DNA of 42,983 bases from Desulfovibrionales bacterium (GTDB lineage Bacteria; Desulfobacterota; Desulfovibrionia; Desulfovibrionales; Desulfovibrionaceae). The notes under the pieces are model-generated. The model was not told where the DNA came from, made no database searches, and saw only the letters and a program-made list of their open reading frames with translations. This document shows positions 8,129 through 16,586 of the stretch, piece after piece (within the stretch, counting starts at the first letter, position 1; every line of letters begins with the position of its first letter). A program made the position numbers and the translations under genes. The stretch spans positions 1 to 42,983 of the forward strand of contig JASGMV010000035.1 of the NCBI GenBank assembly GCA_030156255.1, in the 5' to 3' direction.

Positions 8129-8339
8129 GCTGGGGCCTGTCCTTGGAAGCAGGGACGAATGCAATATACCACCTACTTATTCCTGCGTACGTAGCGGCTG
8201 TCAAGCTTCGCTCATGGATCAATGGCAGCGGATTGCGGGAGAAAAGCCAGGCGCGACGGCGATTTTTCGGAAAGGAGTCTCGTAAGTGAACTCATCCGAA
8301 TTGCAACGAGTTGGTTAACATCATGCAACGTCACTGGCG

Positions 8340-8357
8340 AAAGCCCCAGGGCTTTTT
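8340..8357. terminator. Small hairpin after trxC
   Basis: AAAGCC/GGCTTT with a CCAG loop lies about 11 bases beyond the trxC stop. The five-T tract lies on the plus-strand side; on the minus strand only three T residues follow the stem, so activity for trxC is uncertain. Confidence 0.4.
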
Positions 8358-8367
8358 AACTTCTCGA

Positions 8368-8802
8368 CTACAGGCGCGAACGAACCCAGGACGCGATATC
8401 ATTTGCACTCATTGCGCCGCTGACGCGGTCCACCTCGCGGCCGCCGGAAAAAAGCGCCAGCGTCGGAACGGACTGAATGCGCAGCTGCGCTCCGGCTATT
8501 TGGCTTTGGTCCGTGTCCACCTTCAACACCACCACGGAAGGCGCCAGCATCCGGGCCGCCTGCGAGAGTTGCGGCGCCATCATTTTGCACGGCCCGCACC
8601 ACTCGGCGAAGAAATCCACCAACACGGGCAACCCGCTGCGGGCGATCTGCTTTTGCAGGCCCTCGTCGTTCGTTTGGATCGGCTCGGCGGGGATCAGAGG
8701 GCGCCGGCATTTGCCGCACACCGGGGTTTGCCCCAGTCGGTTCGGGTCGATCCGATTCACCGCGTTGCATGAAGCGCACACCGCTTGGATATTGTTGCTC
8801 AT
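8368..8802 (-). CDS. trxC: Thioredoxin 2 (zinc-binding thioredoxin TrxC)
   Basis: A 144-residue cytoplasmic disulfide reductase. An N-terminal zinc ribbon (CASC about residue 9 and CGKC about residue 29) precedes a full thioredoxin domain with active site WCGPC and the cis-proline segment SVPTLALF. This two-part layout is that of TrxC rather than TrxA. The start at 8802 is fixed by AGGAGG seven bases upstream. The only route into it is the promoter region shared with the divergent APH-like gene. TrxC proteins are often tied to oxidative stress and zinc release; here that is family knowledge only. Confidence 0.93.
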   Translation of the reverse strand: MSNNIQAVCASCNAVNRIDPNRLGQTPVCGKCRRPLIPAEPIQTNDEGLQKQIARSGLPVLVDFFAEWCGPCKMMAPQLSQAARMLAPSVVVLKVDTDQSQIAGAQLRIQSVPTLALFSGGREVDRVSGAMSANDIASWVRSRL

Positions 8803-8822
8803 GTCGAACCTCCTGACTGAAT

Positions 8823-8850
8823 AGAATAAATCGGACGCGACGGGAGACAA
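8823..8850 (-). promoter_or_regulatory. Candidate trxC promoter
   Basis: On the minus strand TTGTCT (8850-8845) and TATTCT (8828-8823) are separated by 16 bases. This gives a short leader that ends in the AGGAGG of trxC. It was identified by eye from consensus only. Confidence 0.4.
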
Positions 8851-8942
8851 ATGGCGTTTGTGTTTGCGTTGCTACAAAACCTCATTTGGTTTACGCTTTT
8901 GACTTCGTCGGCCGGAAGCCTGCAAAGCGCAAAGGGGGAGCC

Positions 8943-10034
8943 ATGATCCAGGTGCAAAACGAGAAGCTCGACGCCTACATCAAGAGCCTGTACGGCCCGG
9001 ACGCCAGGCTCGTGTCCACGGGAAAGATCGGAGCCGTCGAACAGCAGGGTATGAAGGAGCTGGGGTACGGAAAGCCCATGCTGGTCCGCTTCGAAGCAGG
9101 CGGAGAGATTCGGGAGGGCGTGTTTTCCACCATGCGGGGGGACAAGTACGGACACCAGTTCTACTGGGACCGGGCCCATGTACTGCTTTGCCAGTACGAA
9201 ACGGCGAAACGCATGGAGCGCCACGTCAAAGCCCTGGGCCTGGGATATGTGGACGCCGAGGACGCGTTCCAGCCTTTGAAGGACCCCAAGGAGTTTTTCA
9301 TCCTCAACGAGTTCGTCGTCGGCCGGGACTATTTCGTGGACCTGGAGCGTATCCGGGCCGGCGAGTTGAAGGATTTCGACGTCGCCCTGGCGCGGGAGTT
9401 CGGTCTGTGGATGGCTGAACTGCATGCGGAGAAATGCGATGACGAAAATCTTTACTACCGGCGTATACGGGAGACCTTCGGGGATAGCGAGTGCATCCTC
9501 GGTTTGATCGACGAGGCCTATCCCCGACGCTACGAAGCTTTTTCGGAAGAGCGGTTCATGGCTCTGGAGAAACGGCTGATCGACTGGCGCTGGCGCCTCA
9601 AGAATTACGCCCACCGCCTGAGCGCCGTCCATGGGGATTTCCACCCCTGGAACGTTCTGGTCTGCGAGGACTGCGAAGGTCCCGAGTTCAAGGTGCTGGA
9701 CCGCAGCCGCGGGGAGTGGGGCGAACCGGCCGACGACCTCTCCACCATGGCCATCAACTACATCCTTTTCGGACTCTACGACAGGCCCCGGCTCGAAGGA
9801 AGTTTTCTGCGCCTCTACGAAACGCTCTTCGAGACGTATCTGGAGGCCTCGAACGATACGGAAATCCTCCAGGTCATGGCGCCCTTCTTCGTGTTTCGGG
9901 CGCTGGTCATCGCCTCGCCGGAGTGGTACCCCTCCCATCCCGAACCCGTGCGGCGGGGGCTTTTCCGGTTCATGGAGAATGTGTTGGAGGACGACGTTTT
10001 CGATTGGCGAAACGTGAATCGGTACATGGAGTAG
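8943..10034 (+). CDS. APH-like phosphotransferase family protein
   Basis: A 363-residue protein of the aminoglycoside phosphotransferase/choline-kinase-like fold. The catalytic loop is HGDFHPWNVL and the metal-binding segment is VLDRSRGEWGEPADDLSTM, matching the family's HGD...N and D-x-D...DLA pattern. A nucleotide-binding N-lobe precedes them (about 30-130). Substrates of this superfamily include small hydroxylated compounds and sugars; resistance should not be assumed. ATG 8943 follows a GGGGGAG site. The stop is two bases before the ATG of the APS-kinase-like gene, so the two are translationally coupled and probably act in one pathway. Confidence 0.8.
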   Translation: MIQVQNEKLDAYIKSLYGPDARLVSTGKIGAVEQQGMKELGYGKPMLVRFEAGGEIREGVFSTMRGDKYGHQFYWDRAHVLLCQYETAKRMERHVKALGLGYVDAEDAFQPLKDPKEFFILNEFVVGRDYFVDLERIRAGELKDFDVALAREFGLWMAELHAEKCDDENLYYRRIRETFGDSECILGLIDEAYPRRYEAFSEERFMALEKRLIDWRWRLKNYAHRLSAVHGDFHPWNVLVCEDCEGPEFKVLDRSRGEWGEPADDLSTMAINYILFGLYDRPRLEGSFLRLYETLFETYLEASNDTEILQVMAPFFVFRALVIASPEWYPSHPEPVRRGLFRFMENVLEDDVFDWRNVNRYME

Positions 10035-10036
10035 TC

Positions 10037-10600
10037 ATGGACGGATTCGCCGTCTGGATCACCGGTCTGCCGGGATCCGGCAAAAGCACTATCGCCCGCG
10101 AGCTTCTGCGGTTGTTGCAGGAAGCCGGGGTCGAAGCCGAGTTGCTGCAAATGGACGAACGCCGCAAGACCTATTTCCCGAAACCGGCCTATACTGCGCA
10201 GGAGCGCGAAGAGGCCTACCGGCTTTTCGCCGAAGAGGCGGCGGGGCTGGCGTCCGGGGGCGCGAACGTCGTCATGGACGGGGCCGCCCCTCGCCGTGAC
10301 ATGCGCGACCGGGCGCGGAGGCGCATCCCCAAGTTCATCGAGGCCCAGGCTGTTTGCTCCCTGGACACCGCCATCGATCGCGAATCCAATCGGCCGGAGG
10401 GGCTGGTCATGGCCGGCCTGTATCGCAAGGCCTTGGAGCGTCGGCGCACCGGCCGGTCCTTCGAGGGGCTGGGAGAGGTCCCGGGCGTGGACACGCCTTA
10501 TGAAGAGAATCCCGACGCCGAAGTGCGCATCGACACCGAGACCCAAAGTCCGGAACAGGCGGCCCGGAGCATTCTGGAGGCGTTGAGGCGTTTTTTGTAG
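10037..10600 (+). CDS. Adenylylsulfate-kinase-like protein (CysC family)
   Basis: A 187-residue P-loop kinase. Walker A is GLPGSGKST at about 10-18. The APS-kinase signature GLYRKA is at about 120 and the lid/C-terminal segment GVDTPYEENPDAEVRIDT at about 150-167, both close to CysC. The usual DGDNVR region is altered to QMDERRKTYF, so the substrate may differ from APS. True APS kinases make PAPS from APS and ATP. If this is a sulfate reducer, APS is reduced directly and PAPS would serve only sulfonation, which makes this gene unusual. It starts two bases after the stop of the APH-like gene. Confidence 0.8.
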   Translation: MDGFAVWITGLPGSGKSTIARELLRLLQEAGVEAELLQMDERRKTYFPKPAYTAQEREEAYRLFAEEAAGLASGGANVVMDGAAPRRDMRDRARRRIPKFIEAQAVCSLDTAIDRESNRPEGLVMAGLYRKALERRRTGRSFEGLGEVPGVDTPYEENPDAEVRIDTETQSPEQAARSILEALRRFL

Positions 10601-10659
10601 GCGGTGTCCGGCTCGGGCGGCCCTGCAAGTTTGAAATGTGTTTCTGGAGCCAGATTGTT

Positions 10660-13026
10660 TTAAAGGGCGTTCGAGACCTTGAGCAGGTCGGTCCAGGCTT
10701 TCTCAAAACCGCCGAGGGTGCTTTCGCAGGCGGCGCGGTCTTCTCCCTTGGCGCTGCGCTCTACTTCCAACGCCGCTTCCCGCAAGGCGCTGGCGCCGAC
10801 GGCCGCCGCCGTGCTCTTGGCGGTATGGGCGTTGAGGGCCAAGTTTCGCCAGTCGGACGCTTGCAGCGCCGTGTGCATGTTCTCCTTGCGTTCGGCCAGT
10901 TCGGCCAGGGATATCTCCAGAATGTCGTGGAAGGCGTCGTCGTCGACGCTCAGGCGGCGCATGGCGGTTGGGGCGTCCAAGATCTTGGTGGAATTGACTT
11001 CCTGGTCTTCCTTGTACAGCTCGTGGACTCCGATGCGGTGGATGGTGGTGGCCAGTTCGTAAAAGTTCACGGGCTTCACCACGTAATCGTTCATTCCGGC
11101 CTCCATGCACCGCCGCCGGAATTCGGGAGCGGCGTGGGCGGTCATGGCCACGATGGGCACGTTCGGCTGGCTGACGCCGCGTTCTCCGTTGCGGATGATG
11201 CGCGTCGCCTCCACGCCGTCCATTCCCGGCATCTGCACGTCCATGAGCACCAAGTCGAAGACGAGATTTTTGAGCAACTCCAGGGCGTCCGCGGCGGACT
11301 CGGCCGATGTGACGTCATAGCCCAGTTTGCGCAAATGCAGCTCGGCCACCTTGCGATTGATGAGGCTGTCGTCCACCAAAAGGATGCGCAAGGCCTTGCC
11401 TGATCTCGGCGGCGTGAGCGGAGGGCTCTCCCCCGGCGCGGCCGCGGGATCTCCCGGTTCGAACTCGGCGGTGAAGGTGAAAACGCTGCCTCGTCCCTGC
11501 TCGGACTCGGCTGTAACGGCGCCGCCCATGAGGGTCGCGAGCTGCTGGCTGATGGCCAGCCCGAGGCCGGCCCCCTCATCCGTTTCCCGCTCCGGCGCCG
11601 CCTGGGCGTAGCTTTCGAAAATCGTCTCCAGCTCTTGGGGGGCGATGCCCCGCCCCGTGTCGCGGATTTCGAACCGCAGCCGAATCCGGTCCGCGCCGAC
11701 GTCTTGAGGCGTGAGGGCGACTTTGACTTGCACAGAACCCTGGTCCGTGAACTTGATGGCGTTGCCCACCATATTGATGATCACCTGCCGCAGCCGTCCG
11801 GGGTCCCCCTTGAGGCAGGCCGGGACGTCCGGATCAATGTCCAGGGACAGCTCGACATCCTTGCCGAGGGCGTTGACGCCTAGGGTTTTGATGGTCGAGG
11901 CCATGACCTGCCGCAGGTCGAAATCCACGCGCTCCAGGGTGAGTTTGCGGGCTTCGATGCGGGAGAAGTCCAAAATGTCGTTGACAACGGCCAGAAGATG
12001 CCCCGCGGCTTCATGGGCGGTTTCCAGGTAGTCGCGCTGTTCGGGATCGAGCTTCGTGTTCAAGGCCACGCTGAGCAGCCCGAGGACGGAGTGCAGGGGC
12101 GTTCGAATTTCGTGGCTCATGGAGGCGAGGAATTTGCTTTTGGTCTGGTTGGCCGCAAGGGCGGTCTCTCGTTCCCGTTCGGCCCTTTCCCGGAGTTTGC
12201 GCTCCGTGATGTCCAGGATGGTCCCTTCGATGAAAGCGATGTTTCCGGCCTCGATAACCCCCCTGGCGGAGATTTGAATGTCAAAATGTTCACCGCCTTT
12301 GCGCTTGGCCTCGAGTTCGTAGCCGGTCACGGTTTCTTCCGTCAGAAGATGCTGCAACAGATACTCGCGTTGCGCCGGATCGGCGTAGAGCTGCTCTGCG
12401 AAGTTGGCGACCTCGTCCATGAATTGCCTGGGGGAGTCGTATCCGAACATGCGGGCCATGGCCTTGTTGACCGAAAGAGGCTGCCCTTCGCAAGTCGTCT
12501 GGAAAATCCCCTCCACTGCGTTTTCAAAGATATCCCGATACGCTGTCTCCGAAGCCTGTAGTTCGAGGTTGGCCTTCTCCAACTCGTCCGTGCGTTGCCG
12601 AACCAGTTCCTCCAGGCTTTCGTTCATCGCGGCCAGCCGGTCTCTGGCCTGCTTCAGCGCGGTGTGCGTCTCGACGCGGCGCTTGACGATGGGCATGTTG
12701 AACGGCTTGGTGATGTAATCCACGGCCCCCATTTCCAAGCCTCGGAGTTCGTTTTCGTCTTCTTGCATGGAGGTGATGAAGATGACGGGGATGTCGTGGG
12801 TGCGCGGGTTGTTTTTTAGATTGCGGCAGACTTCGTAGCCGTCCATGCCGGGCATGAGGATGTCGAGCAGGATAATGTCGGGGCGCTCTTTGCGCGCGAG
12901 CTTCACGCCGGTCGCGCCGTCTTGCGCCGACAGCACCTCGTACTCCGGGGAAAGAATATTGGCGAGCAAGACGGCGTTCATCTGCACGTCGTCGATGACG
13001 AGAACTTTCGAACGGCGTGGTTGCAT
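10660..13026 (-). CDS. Hybrid histidine kinase REC-PAS-HisKA-HATPase-REC-Hpt
   Basis: A 788-residue soluble multidomain phosphorelay protein without membrane segments. Receiver 1 (5-120) has D55 and K108. A coiled coil (~125-160) leads into a PAS domain (~160-285). HisKA carries H305 in SMSHEIRTP. HATPase shows N-box INMVGNAIKF, G1 DTGRG and G2 GAGLGLAI. Receiver 2 (547-665) has D596 and K651. The Hpt domain (~690-788) has H734 in NAHTAKS. All four phosphotransfer residues are present, so an internal His-Asp-His route is possible; an N-terminal receiver suggests input from another kinase. The start at 13026 has GGAGGAGA just upstream. No output regulator is adjacent. Confidence 0.93.
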   Translation of the reverse strand: MQPRRSKVLVIDDVQMNAVLLANILSPEYEVLSAQDGATGVKLARKERPDIILLDILMPGMDGYEVCRNLKNNPRTHDIPVIFITSMQEDENELRGLEMGAVDYITKPFNMPIVKRRVETHTALKQARDRLAAMNESLEELVRQRTDELEKANLELQASETAYRDIFENAVEGIFQTTCEGQPLSVNKAMARMFGYDSPRQFMDEVANFAEQLYADPAQREYLLQHLLTEETVTGYELEAKRKGGEHFDIQISARGVIEAGNIAFIEGTILDITERKLRERAERERETALAANQTKSKFLASMSHEIRTPLHSVLGLLSVALNTKLDPEQRDYLETAHEAAGHLLAVVNDILDFSRIEARKLTLERVDFDLRQVMASTIKTLGVNALGKDVELSLDIDPDVPACLKGDPGRLRQVIINMVGNAIKFTDQGSVQVKVALTPQDVGADRIRLRFEIRDTGRGIAPQELETIFESYAQAAPERETDEGAGLGLAISQQLATLMGGAVTAESEQGRGSVFTFTAEFEPGDPAAAPGESPPLTPPRSGKALRILLVDDSLINRKVAELHLRKLGYDVTSAESAADALELLKNLVFDLVLMDVQMPGMDGVEATRIIRNGERGVSQPNVPIVAMTAHAAPEFRRRCMEAGMNDYVVKPVNFYELATTIHRIGVHELYKEDQEVNSTKILDAPTAMRRLSVDDDAFHDILEISLAELAERKENMHTALQASDWRNLALNAHTAKSTAAAVGASALREAALEVERSAKGEDRAACESTLGGFEKAWTDLLKVSNAL

Positions 13027-13078
13027 GGACTCTCCTCCAGGCTCTTGGCTTGGGAATATGGGCGACGCGATTCTTCTA

Positions 13079-13107
13079 TAAATAATCCAGTTTGCTGTTC
13101 GTCGCAA
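13079..13107 (-). promoter_or_regulatory. Candidate promoter of the hybrid kinase gene
   Basis: On the minus strand TTGCGA (13107-13102) and TATTTA (13084-13079) are separated by 17 bases, about 50 bases before the start codon at 13026. Consensus match only. Confidence 0.4.
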
Positions 13108-13232
13108 GACGGAAAAGGATGTCGCGCTGAAATCAATGCCGCAACGATGGGTGCAGAACCTGCTGGAATAATAATAGTCGTTGCAGCTTGTTTGGGGTAT
13201 TGTCGGACTGATGGAGCATCGGCGCTCCCGAG

Positions 13233-13718
13233 ATGCATATGAACAGAATCAATGTTAGTATTTCCGATATGAAGTACTCCACCAAGTCTGAGGATGTGCT
13301 GGTGACGCACTCTTTGGGGTCTTGCGTGGGGTTGGCCGCCTACGATCCCCAAACCAGAGTAGGCGGCCTCATCCATTGCCTGTTGCCCCAGCTTCGCGGA
13401 AATTCGGGGAAAGATGTACAAAATCCATACATGTACGTAACTTCCGGCGTTCCGGTCCTGATTCGCACGTTGTTGACCAAAGGCGCGAAACGCAATCGCC
13501 TGATCCTCAAGGCGGCCGGCGGGGGGCACATGATGACATCGAACCGGTTGTTCGATGTGGGCAAGCAGAACTCGGACATCCTGCGCAGGCTGCTGGCGCA
13601 CAACCACATGAGCCTCAAGGCGGAGGATTTCGGGGGCACGTTGCCCCGAACCATATATTTTTATCTCGACACGGGTCGTGTGGTGGTCAAGTCCTTGGGC
13701 AAGGAGTGGGAGCTGTGA
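13233..13718 (+). CDS. cheD: Chemoreceptor glutamine deamidase CheD
   Basis: A 161-residue CheD. CheD deamidates glutamines on methyl-accepting chemotaxis proteins and, with CheC, tunes adaptation. The catalytic Cys31 in SLGSC, His48 in IHCLLP and Thr25 have the same spacing (6 and 17 residues) as the Thr-Cys-His triad described for Thermotoga CheD. The C-terminal GGG region (AAGGGHMM) is also family-typical. Start ATG 13233 or 13239; both have weak ribosome sites. The stop codon overlaps the GTG start of the next gene (GTGA). No cheC, cheA or chemoreceptor gene is in the window. Confidence 0.92.
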   Translation: MHMNRINVSISDMKYSTKSEDVLVTHSLGSCVGLAAYDPQTRVGGLIHCLLPQLRGNSGKDVQNPYMYVTSGVPVLIRTLLTKGAKRNRLILKAAGGGHMMTSNRLFDVGKQNSDILRRLLAHNHMSLKAEDFGGTLPRTIYFYLDTGRVVVKSLGKEWEL

Positions 13719-14560
13719 GCCAGCGGGCGGAAGTACTGGCCAGAGTTCGCGAGATCCCTCAGATGCCGGCCGCCGTGCAGCAGGTCATGACGCTGCTGCA
13801 GGATGAAGAGGCGGACATGGGGGCCATTTCGCGCGTCATCGAATTGGACCCCGGCCTGACGGCGAATCTGCTCAGGGCTGTGAATTCCAGTTATTTCGGT
13901 GGAATGCGCAGTATCTCCTCCGTCCGGGAAGCCATTGTCAGACTTGGGGCCAACCGCGTTTTTCATCTGGCCGTTTCCTGGGGCGTGGCGCCTCATGTCC
14001 GTCCGGCCATCCGAGGCTACGACCTGGAGACCGGCGAGCTGCTGCGGCATTCCCTTGCCGTGGCCCTGGCTTCCGAGGGGCTGGCCAAGTCCTTGATGCC
14101 CTCGCCTCCGCCCAATATTTTCACCGCCGGCCTTCTGGTGAACGTGGGCAAGATCATTTTGGGGACGTTTCTGGCGGTGAACCCGGCTCCGATTCTGGAG
14201 CTGGCCTACGAACAGGGACTCACTTTCGAGGAGGCCGAGGAGCGCGTTCTGGGCGTCGGCCACGCCGAGGTCGGGGCGGTTTTACTGGAGCACTGGGGGC
14301 TTCCTGATGATATTGTGGAAGTGGTGCGATATCGTCTGCATCCCGAGCGGGCGCGGGAGGGCGGCGTCATTCTGGACTTGGTCCATGTCGGCGATGTTTT
14401 GGCCAAACTGTCCGGCATCGGGTTGGGCGTCGACGGCATGGCTTATCGCCTCGACGACGCCTGCGTCCAGCGGCTCCATCTGACGGAGGACCACATCGCC
14501 GGCGTTCTGGAGACGCTTCCCGGCAACGTTGAGGAGCTTATGAGTATTTTTATGGAGTGA
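13715..14560 (+). CDS. HDOD-domain protein
   Basis: A 281-residue protein. An HDOD domain spans about 10-210: IPQMPAAVQQVMTLLQDEEADM, the helical block LDPGLTANLLRAVNSSYFG, and AIVRLGANRV. HDOD proteins resemble HD phosphohydrolases but usually lack the metal ligands, and act in signalling, motility and stress control by unknown chemistry. The GTG start overlaps the cheD stop by four bases, with AAGGAG eight bases before it, so it is translated together with CheD. A terminator follows at 14592-14632. Confidence 0.88.
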   Translation: MSQRAEVLARVREIPQMPAAVQQVMTLLQDEEADMGAISRVIELDPGLTANLLRAVNSSYFGGMRSISSVREAIVRLGANRVFHLAVSWGVAPHVRPAIRGYDLETGELLRHSLAVALASEGLAKSLMPSPPPNIFTAGLLVNVGKIILGTFLAVNPAPILELAYEQGLTFEEAEERVLGVGHAEVGAVLLEHWGLPDDIVEVVRYRLHPERAREGGVILDLVHVGDVLAKLSGIGLGVDGMAYRLDDACVQRLHLTEDHIAGVLETLPGNVEELMSIFME

Positions 14561-14591
14561 GCCGGCGCCAGGACGACGTCGTCCGCGGGAA

Positions 14592-14632
14592 AAAGAAACC
14601 GCCCGGGCCTCGGCCCGGACGGTTTCTTTTTT
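14592..14632. terminator. Bidirectional-looking terminator after the cheD-HDOD operon
   Basis: A long stem formed by AAAGAAACCG..CCGGGC and its complement has a short loop and one internal mismatch. It is followed by CTTTTTT on the plus strand and preceded by an A-run for the minus strand. It could serve both the cheD operon and the convergent FG-GAP gene. Confidence 0.88.
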
Positions 14633-14696
14633 GGGCGACGGGAGCGTCCGATATTTCCGGAAAGGCCTCCGTCAACAAGCGTATCCTTGCTGTTTT

Positions 14697-14726
14697 CTAG
14701 AGCATTTCAAGCGTGATATGCTCTAG
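14697..14726. repeat. Dispersed palindromic repeat (copy 1)
   Basis: Nine-base arms CTAGAGCAT (14697-14705) and ATGCTCTAG (14718-14726) flank a 12-base centre. The reverse complement of 14701-14725 matches 42885-42909 at 24 of 25 positions. It overlaps the stop codon of the minus-strand FG-GAP gene. It is probably a member of a genomic REP-like family. Confidence 0.7.
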
Positions 14727-16432
14727 TTTGAAGCCGCCGTGTCGGACGGAAGATCCAGAGGATAGCCGAGGATGAGGGTCTTCCTGTATTCCAGGCCCAG
14801 GGCGCCCGGATAGGTGTTCAGGCTGATCCACAAGTCGAGCCCGCCGTCGTTGTCGATGTCCGCAATACCATAGTTGACCGTGGTGCCTTTGATGCGCCGT
14901 GTTTTCCATAGCAGGTTGAGGCCGATGCCGTCCCAGTACATGGAATGGATCTCACTCTCGGAGAAACTTCGGTAGGAGTCGAAGAACTGGGTCGCGATGG
15001 AGATGTCCTTGGAAACGAGCACCTGCGAGCGCTTGCTGTTTCCAAGGATCGACACGGTGATGGGCATGGGCACATAGTAGGTGTCGTATTGTCGGGCGTC
15101 TTCCGCGGGGTTCCCCAGACCCGGGACCTTTTTGATGACGTTGATGGCTAGGGACGACCCGTTGAAGGTTTCCTCGGTCTGATAGATGATGGTCAGGTCT
15201 TCCGAATAGAGCCGCAACCGGCCGTAGGGGCCGATGACCAGAATTCGGACGGTTCCGTCTTCGGCGGGCAAGTAGCAGAAGTTGAATGCGTTGCTGTTTT
15301 CCGGCAGGCGGACCTTGCGAGCGAGCCGGAAGCCGCCTCCGGTGATGTCCACTTCCTGGATGCTTTTGGCCTTGAAGGGCTTGGCCGCTCCGAAGTCCTG
15401 CCCGATAAGGGTCTTGCTGAAGAACGGGGGCATGGCGACGACGTTCAGGTAGAAGTGAATGTTGTCGTACTTGGCGGTGAAGACGCCCTGCTGGTAGCTG
15501 AGGACCGAGGAGTTGGGCTGTGCTTGTTCTTCATTGATGCAGGAGAGAATGAGTTCTTCTACGCCATCGTTGTCGATGTCCATGGCGCTCAGTCGCAGGG
15601 GCTGATCGCGGTTTGAGATGTCCATGGAGCCTTTCTCCAGAAGGCGGCCTTGCTCGACATGGTAGGCCCGGATCTTGTGATCGCCGACAATGAAAATTTC
15701 CGTGAGGCCGTCGTGATCCAGGTCTGCGGCCAGGGAGCAGTCTGCGGCGTAGGGCAGGCCCTGGCTGCGCCAACGACCCGGCGTGTCGGGGGAGGACTGG
15801 TAGCGGAATCGGGGGTTGATGGCGCCCTCGCCCGTGGGTTGTCCGGTTTCGCCGTAGACGAAGGCCGGGTTGGCCGGCGTGTCCTGCTCGTTTTTAATTT
15901 TTTCCTCCACCTGGGCTTTTTTGTCGGCGGCGCCTGTTCCGGGACGCTTGAACAATTCCGCGGTGATTTCTTTGGCTATGCGGTCCAGGCTGGGGATGAG
16001 CTGGGTCAGGGTCGTATCCGCCTGCTTTTTCCACGACTTGCCGTCCTTGCCCTGGATGAGCACGTCCACGGCGGCCTTATCGCCGATGACGGTGGTGGTC
16101 CCGGTGAACAGGTATTCGGCGCCGAGTTCGCCCAAAGTCTTGATGGCCTCGAGTTGGGAGGGCGTGTCCTTGGCGGGATGTTCGCGCAGGTAGCGGTCCA
16201 CCTCGCCGCTGTCAACAGGTTCGAAATGGCCCTTCCAGGTAAGCCGAGAGGCGAGCATGGACTGGATGCCCTTGTCGAGATATTTGTATTTCTCCGGTCC
16301 CTTGACCTGGAAAGGGAAGACGGCGAAGGTGAGCGCGCCTGCGGTCGCCGCAAACGAGGCCGTGGAGAGCGCCAGCACGGCCAGCAGCGCCAGCGCGAAG
16401 GCGGTCGCGGCGGTCCGCGATTTGATGGTCAT
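14723..16432 (-). CDS. Exported FG-GAP/VCBS-repeat protein
   Basis: A 569-residue protein with a Sec signal peptide (hydrophobic ~9-28, ending ASFAA). Residues ~30-160 form an alpha/beta domain (LTFAVFPFQVKGPEKYKYLDKG...) resembling the CsgG/TolB-N/DUF-type outer-membrane biogenesis fold. The rest carries FG-GAP-like blades with Ca-binding loops DLDHDGLTEI, DIDNDGVEEL and DIDNDGGLDL. Such repeats form beta-propellers that bind ligands or surfaces; no catalytic residues are recognised. The start ATG 16432 has GGAGGAAG upstream. It is divergent from the methyltransferase gene. Function is unknown; periplasmic or surface location is inferred. Confidence 0.75.
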   Translation of the reverse strand: MTIKSRTAATAFALALLAVLALSTASFAATAGALTFAVFPFQVKGPEKYKYLDKGIQSMLASRLTWKGHFEPVDSGEVDRYLREHPAKDTPSQLEAIKTLGELGAEYLFTGTTTVIGDKAAVDVLIQGKDGKSWKKQADTTLTQLIPSLDRIAKEITAELFKRPGTGAADKKAQVEEKIKNEQDTPANPAFVYGETGQPTGEGAINPRFRYQSSPDTPGRWRSQGLPYAADCSLAADLDHDGLTEIFIVGDHKIRAYHVEQGRLLEKGSMDISNRDQPLRLSAMDIDNDGVEELILSCINEEQAQPNSSVLSYQQGVFTAKYDNIHFYLNVVAMPPFFSKTLIGQDFGAAKPFKAKSIQEVDITGGGFRLARKVRLPENSNAFNFCYLPAEDGTVRILVIGPYGRLRLYSEDLTIIYQTEETFNGSSLAINVIKKVPGLGNPAEDARQYDTYYVPMPITVSILGNSKRSQVLVSKDISIATQFFDSYRSFSESEIHSMYWDGIGLNLLWKTRRIKGTTVNYGIADIDNDGGLDLWISLNTYPGALGLEYRKTLILGYPLDLPSDTAASN

Positions 16433-16586
16433 GGTTCTTCCTCCGTTGACGAACCCCCGAGGGGCTGCGATGAGATGTCCTGCGCCGCGGGAGCTTCGCT
16501 GCGGCGTAAGCTCAATTCCTTACCAGACAAGCAACCGGGAGGCAAAGGGTGATGCAGCCCCGTTCCCGGCGCCGAAAAGGATGAAG

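Noticed and set aside
6761-8194. Long plus-strand frame (477 codons) over the HD-GYP gene
   Set aside because: Opposite strand of a protein with exact receiver and HD-GYP motifs; its own sequence is His/Gly/Val biased with no motif.
8943-10034. Aminoglycoside-resistance gene
   Set aside because: It has the APH fold, but the pairing with an APS-kinase-like gene and lack of mobile context argue for metabolism rather than resistance.
13150-13190. Sigma-54 promoter before cheD
   Set aside because: TGG and TTGC elements are present, but the spacing between GG and GC is about 16 bases instead of 10.
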